Below are positions 19,288 through 25,699 of a DNA stretch of 25,699 nt, piece by piece. Location: the NCBI GenBank assembly GCA_014885115.2, contig WKLE02004848.1:1-25699 (forward strand), in the 5' to 3' direction. Numbering within the stretch: position 1 is the first letter of the stretch; each line of letters starts with the position of its first letter. The stretch comes from Asterionellopsis glacialis. Its lineage: Eukaryota; Bacillariophyta; Plagiogrammaphyceae; Rhaphoneidales; Asterionellopsidaceae. Position numbers and translations under genes: made by a program. Under the pieces are notes generated by a model, which worked only from the letters and a program-made list of their open reading frames with translations, searched no databases and was not told the DNA's origin.

Positions 19288-19770
19288 CGTATTTTACTGT
19301 ATGTCTTTTAGAGAGAAAGAGAGAGCTGTCGCAGCTTTGATTCTCGATATGATAAATATATTACAATATTATGATGTTACCGTGATATTTGTGGAGTTGT
19401 TTGAAATTACCTTGACAGACACAGAAAAAAGATATTTCTCAACACGACGACACCTGTCAATTATGTACTTGTTGGTACGTACGTGGTGCGTACCCGTAGA
19501 TTCTTTCATGACTTCTTTGGAACGAAAATCATTCACTAGAAAGCTCGTTTGTCACTCCCCAACGCTCTCGTAGTACAAAATTAAAACAGGAGGAGTGTCC
19601 GGCCGCCGGACATGCCGTGGGCCAAAAAAGCAAGCTCAGTAAGAGGGCGGCAAAGTCGACAGGAGAGACGAAATGGTACCGGTACTTTCACTAAAAACAA
19701 AGAGCCACAGCGAATTATACCAAAACGCCAGATCTTTCTTCTATTGTTAGAGTTGTGAAATTGAATCAAG
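19288..19770. promoter_or_regulatory. Divergent intergenic region upstream of TAF11
   Basis: 483 bp between divergent starts. It carries a GA-rich run near 19312-19326, an AT-rich part, a 17-bp palindrome at 19596-19612, and GGTACCGGTAC at 19675-19685. Open frames running through it from the opposite strand have no recognisable domain. Confidence 0.45.
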
Positions 19771-21272
19771 ATGACAGTGACCACAGCAGATCATAGAGCA
19801 ATCAAACGTCCTCGAACAGACTCAAATTCAAAGCCAGGTAAAATCATTATTTGAAATTCGTAAAAAGTGATGTTTCTGAAAAACACATCTGTCGTTCTGA
19901 TTGTTGTAGAACACGCAACGTTATCTGTGTGCCTTTTTCCCTTTTCAAATTATAACAGAAGCAACTGCAGTAACTCAAACGAAAAAGAAGAAAAAGAAAT
20001 CAAAATCAACCAAAAATAAAAAAGCGGAAGATGATAAACCAAAGTCAAAAACAAAAGAACGAGAATCGTACGTAAAAATCTATATCCAAAAGAAAAAAAG
20101 GCTTGACTTTATAATTATATATTCTATTGTACAATTTAGTTCCCCACAAGATAACCTATTCACTTTGTTTCTCAACTGTTTGAAAACCATCCCCTCTTCC
20201 TGTTATTCTTTCCTTTACCAGAACTGCTGGGGGAGAAGGACAACAAATGGCACAAGTCTTGAGTACCTTTAATCGATTAGAACAAAGTCGATTTGAAGCT
20301 TTTCGAAAGGCAACATTCCGTGGTGATGCTATATCAAGATATGTCTCTCATTGTTTACAGGCATCTCATGAACGTGCCTTTGCAAGAGGTGAAAAAACAC
20401 GACAATATTTAGGTGGAAATAATCTTGGTGTGGGTGTTGCATCGAAACGATTAGAGAAAACTTTTTTGCAACATTGTCCTTACGTAGTCAATAATAATAC
20501 TCACCACAACACCACCACCTCAACATCAGCAACAGCATCTAACGCTTTTCCTTCTACAGTACCATCATCATCAGCCAATTTAAATATTACGGATACAACA
20601 ACAACAACGACGACGACGACTGCTAAAAAACAACGACCACTTGAAGATATGGTAGCACCCAATCAAGCAGAAGAAATACGGGTAGTTGTTTCTACATTAG
20701 CCAAGGCATATGCACAAAGATTAATAACAGCATCAAGAAGAGTTGCAGCATCGGAGGGTCATGATGCCGATAAGGATGCCTTGAAGCCCAAGCATATAAT
20801 GCAAGCACATCAAAGTCGTATGAAGGCTGGGTTAGATCCTGGGTTTTTCCTTCAAAGTCCACCATTAGCAGTGGATAGTATTGTGGTTGGACAAGCCGCG
20901 CAAGCTGCTGCACTTGGTATACCAAATCGTCACCAATTAGAACGTGATGCAGCACTGGCAGCACAAGAAGAATATGATAAAAAACAAGAGGTGAAAATGA
21001 AGGAAGCAGCAGCAGCGGCAGAAGAAGAGAAAGCACGACAAAAGGCCAAAGAAGAAGAAGAAGAAAAAGCTAAAGCAGCTGAAGCGAAGCAAAAAGAAGA
21101 GGACGAAGCTGAAGAAAATACGAAAGCGGAAGAAGAATCATCACCATTAAAAGATACTGATATGCAAGTAGAGGAGACACCTGCTAAGGAAGGTACAAAC
21201 AAAGATGATAAGGACGAGGGTGGTGCGCAAACACTGGAAGATGCACTCATGGAAGATATGGACGATGATTGA
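19771..21272 (+). CDS. TAF11: TFIID subunit TAF11 (hTAFII28 histone-fold family), three exons
   Basis: Predicted 408-aa nuclear protein. Exons are 19771-19837, 19959-20067 and 20222-21272; introns 19838-19958 and 20068-20221 are GT-AG and the frame closes. The first ORF-internal ATG is at 20247, but the upstream exons add a basic KKKKKKSKS segment like a nuclear signal. The TAF11 domain is recognisable: LSTFNRLEQSRFEAFRKATF (72-91) matches the family LL..F..EQ..RYE.FRRS.F. After a break, VAPNQAEEIRVVVSTLAKAYAQRL (203-226) matches the central helix, and ALKPKHIMQAHQSRMK (245-260) matches the LQPKHIREAyRRL helix. About 95 residues rich in Asn, Thr and Ser separate helix 1 from helix 2, far more than usual. 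The C-terminal third is a Glu/Lys/Ala-rich coiled coil and acidic tail. TAF11 pairs with TAF13 in TFIID. Confidence 0.8.
19838..19958 (+). other. Intron 1 of TAF11
   Basis: Donor AGCCAG|GTAAAA and acceptor TAACAG|AAGC, 121 bp, phase 1. The intron has in-frame stops, and splicing makes a GAA codon across the junction. Confidence 0.7.
20068..20221 (+). other. Intron 2 of TAF11
   Basis: Donor GAATC|GTACGT and acceptor TTACCAG|AACTG, 154 bp, phase 2, with a pyrimidine-rich stretch before the acceptor. It joins the basic segment to STAGGEGQQMAQVL in frame. Confidence 0.7.
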
Positions 21273-21432
21273 ATTGGTGATTAGATGCTACTGGTACGGT
21301 ATAGAGATAACTATCAATGTAGAAATCATGATACAACAACATGATTCACAGTGGAGTTAAATTGTAGTCTCTAGAGTACAATGACTTGTTTTGTTATTGC
21401 CCATATGTTGCACACCTTGCTCTATATATTTT

Positions 21433-23142
21433 TCAAAATTTAAGACTTCCTTCTCCGTACACTACTTCTGGTGATGACATGCCTTCGTCATCATCGTCAT
21501 ATTGTGAATTTCTTTTTTGACGTTGAGGTGTACTTGGAATTATTGTCATTTCCTCGTCATCATCATTATCTACAGAGTCGTCGTCGTCACCATCATCATC
21601 TTCTTGAGATCCAGTACCATGGTCTGTGCTTGTCATTGGACGTGATCGTCGTCGACCAAAGGATTGTTTTCTTCTATTGGCTCGTAAAGAGGATGATGCA
21701 ACTTGTGATGTATCAGTAGTTAGTTCCAAAGTACCAAATAATGGTTGAGCTGAAGTAATAGGGAGGTTTCCATTTTCCTCTTCATCGTCGTCATCGTCAT
21801 GATCATTGTCTTCTTCACGGTCACTCCTGTATACAAGTTTTTCTCGTGGCTTTGGTCGTGGTGATGGTGATGGCATTGTAGTATCATGTTCGTCATGGTC
21901 ATCATTATTGTAATTAGTTCTACTATGATAGGAGCGTTGCGATTGAGTTGGCATTTCAAGACTTGTTTGCGATTGTGATGGATGTGACATGGCAGTATCT
22001 GTATGCTGTCCTTGTGGATAGTCTTCTTCTTCCCCACCATTATTGTCTTGGTCATCTTCATCATCGTCTTCAAGACATCCCATAATAAAGTCCACAAAAT
22101 TGGGTGTACCTTTTCCTACATGATCAAGTACTTGATGTTGTATAGCCATCATTCCCTTGCCATTGATACTGACGCACGTTTCTTCGGCTATTTCTAATGC
22201 CTTCATTCCCGACCGGAAGGAATGTAATGGATAATTACGTGCACGTTGTTGTGTGGGTGAACTTTCCAGTGATACAGTTCCCTTGGTTGGTAATGACACA
22301 ACACATTCACCCGCGTCACCTACAGCAGCTAGTTCAAGTCCATTATCTTTGGATAAGGCCACAGTTGCTACGGTTGCACCATGGACTAAATCTAGTTCAA
22401 TCATGGCTTCTTTCAAGATGTCACTTTTGACAATCATCCGTGCAACGATGGGTGAAGATCGAAAGGCATGGGCCAGGGAGGAGCTTGCATGTTCTGGAAC
22501 CACACCGGGGATGGCCGCAGTTGATAATACACCACGTTCATCTAATAATTCCAATCGGAATATTTCCGTATCGGTATCGTACGATATGCATAATTTAGTA
22601 GTTTCTAATCCTGTCGATCCCAAGACATGTAAACATTCCATGACGGTATTCAAACTTACACAAAATTCACCACCGGAATGCCATTGTTGAGTTTGACTTG
22701 CAGTAGTATCATCATCATTGTCATTGTCATTGTCGTACGTATTTTGCGTATTCTGCTGTTTCGATCGACGGATGTAATATTCACTAAAGAGTCCTGCTTG
22801 CATATCTACACTGGCTTGACTTTGTCGTGCTTTGCCGTATACATGAAAAGTAAGAGAGGATGGACTGCAATAAACTGTGACGAGCGTTGTACTGTTTTTC
22901 GTGTAATGTTGACTATGTATCGATTCATTTGCACCTCCCAAGGCAGATGACCCTACATGTCGTAAACAGGAGAGTAAGGTTGATACCGACTTGGCTGATT
23001 CACATTGACACGAAAACAAACAACTTCCATTATCATCATTATCGTTTTCTGAATCATCGTCGTTGGCGTTCTTCTTGTTGTCACCATTGTCTGGAAATGC
23101 TTCATCAAGGTCTTCGTTAAGTGTTAGACTTGTTGTCGCCAT
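21433..23142 (-). CDS. RAD1: RAD1 subunit of the 9-1-1 checkpoint clamp
   Basis: Single-exon 569-aa protein with a PCNA-like RAD1 fold. With RAD9 and HUS1 it would form the clamp loaded at damaged DNA. Visible family features: FSCQCESAKSVSTLLSCL (43-60), the first clamp strand and helix; SLTFHVYGKARQSQASVDMQAGLFSEY (96-122), where family members read GLTF.VEDSKC.QA.AFIQ..LFQEF; FCVSLNTVMECLHVLG (160-175); and near the domain end GMKALEIAEETCVSINGKGMMAIQHQVLD with FVDFIM (349-354). Two Asp/Asn-rich insertions interrupt it, at about 18-38 and 127-152. The fold ends near residue 357, and about 210 residues of acidic, Ser/Arg-rich disordered tail follow, which animal and yeast RAD1 lack at this length. 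It is convergent with TAF11, with about 160 bp between stop codons. Confidence 0.85.
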   Translation of the reverse strand: MATTSLTLNEDLDEAFPDNGDNKKNANDDDSENDNDDNGSCLFSCQCESAKSVSTLLSCLRHVGSSALGGANESIHSQHYTKNSTTLVTVYCSPSSLTFHVYGKARQSQASVDMQAGLFSEYYIRRSKQQNTQNTYDNDNDNDDDTTASQTQQWHSGGEFCVSLNTVMECLHVLGSTGLETTKLCISYDTDTEIFRLELLDERGVLSTAAIPGVVPEHASSSLAHAFRSSPIVARMIVKSDILKEAMIELDLVHGATVATVALSKDNGLELAAVGDAGECVVSLPTKGTVSLESSPTQQRARNYPLHSFRSGMKALEIAEETCVSINGKGMMAIQHQVLDHVGKGTPNFVDFIMGCLEDDDEDDQDNNGGEEEDYPQGQHTDTAMSHPSQSQTSLEMPTQSQRSYHSRTNYNNDDHDEHDTTMPSPSPRPKPREKLVYRSDREEDNDHDDDDDEEENGNLPITSAQPLFGTLELTTDTSQVASSSLRANRRKQSFGRRRSRPMTSTDHGTGSQEDDDGDDDDSVDNDDDEEMTIIPSTPQRQKRNSQYDDDDEGMSSPEVVYGEGSLKF

Positions 23143-23280
23143 TCTAGTTTCAGTCGTCCTCTCAATCTATTTTGGAATATCCGTTTGGTCAAACAATGGA
23201 ACCCAACTTTTGTCTGCTCAGTTTGGCGCGAGGTGCCATGCGAAGGTTGGAGGGAGAAAATGACACTCGACAAATCTGTG

Positions 23281-23354
23281 TACCAGGTACGGTACAGACA
23301 GACAGTAGGAATACCTCCTTTACCAGGTATACCAGGTATAGATGATACCAGGTA
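23281..23354 (+). repeat. Cluster of four TACCAGGTA motifs upstream of RAD1
   Basis: TACCAGGTA occurs at 23281, 23321, 23330 and 23346, all in the same orientation, with the second and third directly adjacent. The cluster lies 139-212 bp upstream of the RAD1 start codon. Four more copies lie in the gene-poor region 12339-14012. It could be a regulatory site or a mobile-element remnant. Confidence 0.6.
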
Positions 23355-23500
23355 GTATTTAAATTGCTCCTCCAGATAGACTGTATGTAGAAATAATGAA
23401 CAAGGAAGAAATGTCTTTGTAACGTTATAATATGTACCGTTACTGGGGGACTCGACCAATTTTCGGTCTTCACTTTTTCGTTACTGGCAAAAGATAAAAG

Positions 23501-23641
23501 ATGGCGATTGTGTTGGTTGAGCTTGTGGTCAGTCCACTTCAGTCATTATTGTTGTTGCTATTCCATTTCTTGTACACTGCGGTGAATTTTTCTTCTCCCT
23601 CAACCTCTCTCCTCCCCTCATACTTTTCTGATTTTGTATAA
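23501..23641 (+). CDS. Possible small hydrophobic protein (46 aa)
   Basis: An ATG in a good context (AAAAGATGG) opens 46 codons ending TAA. The first half is hydrophobic (AIVLVELVV, then LLLLLFHFLY) and the second half Ser/Pro-rich. It could be a single-span microprotein, or a chance ORF in pyrimidine-rich upstream sequence. There is no known family. Confidence 0.15.
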   Translation: MAIVLVELVVSPLQSLLLLLFHFLYTAVNFSSPSTSLLPSYFSDFV

Positions 23642-24038
23642 CATTGTTCATGCGTGTTACTTTGTAAATAAAAGCATCAGGTTCCCGATACTACTAACTT
23701 ACTTGTGCGCATCATTGTCACACCATGTTATGCCTTGTCTTGTCATATAGTATGATAAATTCTGCATATATATATATCTTTATGGATAAAGATGAAATAC
23801 CGGGGATACCTTGGGGTGATAGTTTTACGTACTGTATATATTGTCGTGAAAGGCTGTTTTTCCTGCATTGCCTCAATACTGTGATAATATTACGATAGAG
23901 ACAGCTGAAATCAAAGTCTACCGTATTGATCATTTTGCAACCTCCGGAAGAGTTTATTGTAGCTGGAATAGAAAGCTCAACAAGTCGCCTGTTTCACTAG
24001 TAAAGTAATCATTATGTTGTCTTGGTTATGTTGCTATA

Positions 24039-25331
24039 CTATTTCTTCTTTCTATGATTATTAGATGCATCAATAACCCTCAGTTGTTCTTCAAATAGGG
24101 ACATACCAAATCGATACACATTCTCATCTAATATATTATGATTTAGAATAACTTCTTTCGATCCAGGTGTTAACTTACCATTGTCATGAGAAATGTACCC
24201 TTTGTTTACTGAAGTATTACATTGTTTTTCATACAAGGGCAATAACCATGGAATGTAATACTTTACAATTTGTATATTATCATCACATCTACCATTCATA
24301 AGTACAATACATTGTGATAGTCTAGACAACGTCACATTCAATTGATCTTTGGCTTGCCAACATTTGTGTGACGATGCTGATGTCGCGTCGTTATTGTCAT
24401 TGTTATTGCTGCTGCTTGTGTCGTTGCTGTTCAATATCATCATATTATTAACCATTACCTCATCTGCAATGTTACCAAATATTCGTATATACTCATTGTT
24501 GCAACCTTCACCATAGTACTCAGAATAAAGATTTGGTAATTCCTCTTTCCATTGATTAGGTGTCATAGAAGCTGCTCTTGGTATGATTTTTTGTTGGATT
24601 CCCTGAATGAATCGATAATTATGACAAGAAATTACTCGTTCTACAGTTGGTCGTAAAGACACGATACAATCAAAATAAGGTGATGCTGTTGGTGTTGGTG
24701 TTTTTGTTTTTATTATTGCTGTGTCTTCTTGCTGATGTTGATCAACGTCACCATTAACAATCTTGAATGCACCATGAGGAGTTTTGGTTTTATTTGTGCA
24801 TCGTAAAACATTTAATACATCTGCAAAGTATAAATGACCTGCATAAATAGAATAGAATTCTTCTTTAGCAAATGGAACGATGTAGTTTCTAGGGTCTAGA
24901 GTTCCATACCCCGGTATCCATGATGATAAGTTATATTCCATTGATACATTATGTAGTATCCTCCGAATGGTACTACCACCAGCTTTCCGTGCATGAAAGA
25001 ATAGAAACGGACGTTGTTCGGTAGGTTTTGACAACAATGGTCTTTTACCATTAACAATTGACTGTGTCTTGTCAATCCATTCAGCAGTTATTGTAGATGA
25101 CAACGAACTAGGACACGTTGTCGTTCTTGTTATTTTATTGGTGTTGTTAAGATCAGAGACATTACATGGTTTTTCTTCTATCATCCCAATGGTAAGTGAG
25201 GTGGTTACAGTCAACAATGGGTTCCGAATTTTTTCGTTACTACCGAAAGAAACCATCAGTAGTACACCAAAGGCTAATACTACAATCATCAGAATATTCC
25301 AAAGGAAATAATATTTTTTTGTTTCAATCAT
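24039..25331 (-). CDS. Type II membrane sulfotransferase
   Basis: Predicted 430-aa Golgi-type carbohydrate sulfotransferase. From this start a short basic tail (IETKKYY) is followed by a membrane helix (8-30), then a variable stem, then the catalytic domain. The 5'-phosphosulfate loop of the PAPS site is FFHARKAGGSTIRRIL (111-126), with the usual K-x-G-x-S/T pattern. The 3'-phosphate site is IVSLRPTVERVISCHNYRF (223-241), matching the family R-xxxxR-xxS block. Several N-glycosylation sequons (NVS, NLS, NVT, NTS) fit a lumenal domain, and a Ser/Asn-rich low-complexity insert lies near 310-330. An upstream in-frame ATG at 25439 would add 36 basic residues, but A-rich UTR-like sequence directly precedes 25331. 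Substrate is unknown; sulfated wall or extracellular polysaccharide is likely. Confidence 0.75.
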   Translation of the reverse strand: MIETKKYYFLWNILMIVVLAFGVLLMVSFGSNEKIRNPLLTVTTSLTIGMIEEKPCNVSDLNNTNKITRTTTCPSSLSSTITAEWIDKTQSIVNGKRPLLSKPTEQRPFLFFHARKAGGSTIRRILHNVSMEYNLSSWIPGYGTLDPRNYIVPFAKEEFYSIYAGHLYFADVLNVLRCTNKTKTPHGAFKIVNGDVDQHQQEDTAIIKTKTPTPTASPYFDCIVSLRPTVERVISCHNYRFIQGIQQKIIPRAASMTPNQWKEELPNLYSEYYGEGCNNEYIRIFGNIADEVMVNNMMILNSNDTSSSNNNDNNDATSASSHKCWQAKDQLNVTLSRLSQCIVLMNGRCDDNIQIVKYYIPWLLPLYEKQCNTSVNKGYISHDNGKLTPGSKEVILNHNILDENVYRFGMSLFEEQLRVIDASNNHRKKK

Positions 25332-25699
25332 GGTGTTGTTTGTTTTCTTTTTTCTTTTTTTGAATGTAGTAAGTATGAAGACACAAATGAAAACTCTCCT
25401 CTGTCCTCTGTCTAGTCTAGGCCCTCTAGCTCGGGTCATACGAAGGCTAGGGCCAGTTGACAGGACAGTTGTGCAAAGAGAGGGGACTAGAGAGAGAGAC
25501 TAATTAATACCTGTTGTACTATGTGTTTGGTCTATGGTGGCTGTTACCTCCTGTAAAAGTGCCGGTAGTTGACATTATTACGTACCGGCAGGTTACCCGT
25601 GAGGTATCCAGGCTACCAGGAGTCCCAGCACGCGTTTCTTGACGGTCCTCCTATGTATTTTGGAAATTAGCCTGCCGGCGCGCCAAACTTGCACAAGGT
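25332..25699. other. Right-edge intergenic region
   Basis: Upstream flank of the sulfotransferase gene: an A/G-rich (coding strand) leader, a GA run near 25490, and GGTACC-like half-sites around 25560-25620. No ORF of note before the window ends. Confidence 0.45.

Larger units (their letters stand above)
23143..24038. other. Intergenic region upstream of RAD1
   Basis: About 900 bp between the RAD1 start and the sulfotransferase stop. It contains four TACCAGGTA copies (23281-23354), a short TA run at 23766-23777 and a possible 46-codon ORF at 23501-23641. The rest is AT-rich with nothing recognisable. Confidence 0.5.

Noticed and set aside
20692..21250. Minus-strand ORFs opposite TAF11
   Set aside because: Leu/Ser-rich shadows of the Glu/Lys/Ala-rich coiled-coil coding strand.
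21471..22430. ORFs overlapping the RAD1 tail in other frames
   Set aside because: His/Met/Thr-rich shadows of GAT/GAC repeats that encode the acidic tail.
1..25699. Search for tRNA, rRNA, CRISPR arrays, operons or phage genes
   Set aside because: No cloverleaf, rRNA core or regularly spaced repeat was seen by eye, and the introns and targeting signals argue for a nuclear genome. A tRNA could still be missed without a covariance search.

Overview
The window looks like nuclear DNA of a diatom or a close stramenopile relative. The genes carry GT-AG introns of roughly 80-220 bp. One hydrolase has a signal peptide ending in the phenylalanine motif of secondary-plastid import. The gene set is also typical of diatoms: an LRR-kinase fusion, a secreted chalcone-isomerase-fold protein, a helicase-associated (HA) repeat relic and a Golgi-type sulfotransferase. 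Nothing suggests a prokaryotic or organellar origin. I found no rRNA, tRNA or CRISPR array by eye. Species is not determined.

Left part (1-9595): a two-exon LIV-1-type ZIP metal transporter (+); a three-exon LRR/protein kinase (-); a 580-bp divergent promoter with three CRE-like boxes; a plastid-targeted alpha/beta hydrolase (+); and a six-exon secreted subtilisin-like protease (-) with a mucin-like stalk and hydrophobic tail. I rebuilt the intron-exon structures from splice sites, reading phase and domain continuity. They close in frame at 505 aa (ZIP), 459 aa (kinase) and 1034 aa (protease).

Middle (9596-14090): about 4.5 kb without an intact gene. It holds decayed coding pieces: HA-domain repeats on the minus strand, a transposase-like open frame on the plus strand, and a weak piggyBac-like stretch. 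It also holds a patch rich in GGTACC/TACCAGGTA words.

Right part (14091-25699): a type II membrane PC-esterase/TBL-like protein (+), a glutathionyl-hydroquinone reductase-type GST (-), an unrecognised 400-aa membrane protein (+), a secreted chalcone-isomerase-like protein (-), a three-exon TAF11 (+) convergent with the checkpoint clamp subunit RAD1 (-), and a type II membrane sulfotransferase (-).

The genes do not form one pathway; this is ordinary mixed gene order. The points most worth following are the unknown membrane protein, the TACCAGGTA word (eight same-strand intergenic copies, four just upstream of RAD1), the split TAF11 histone fold, the CRE-like boxes, and the two candidate mobile-element relics. 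I did not find a convincing new multi-gene system.
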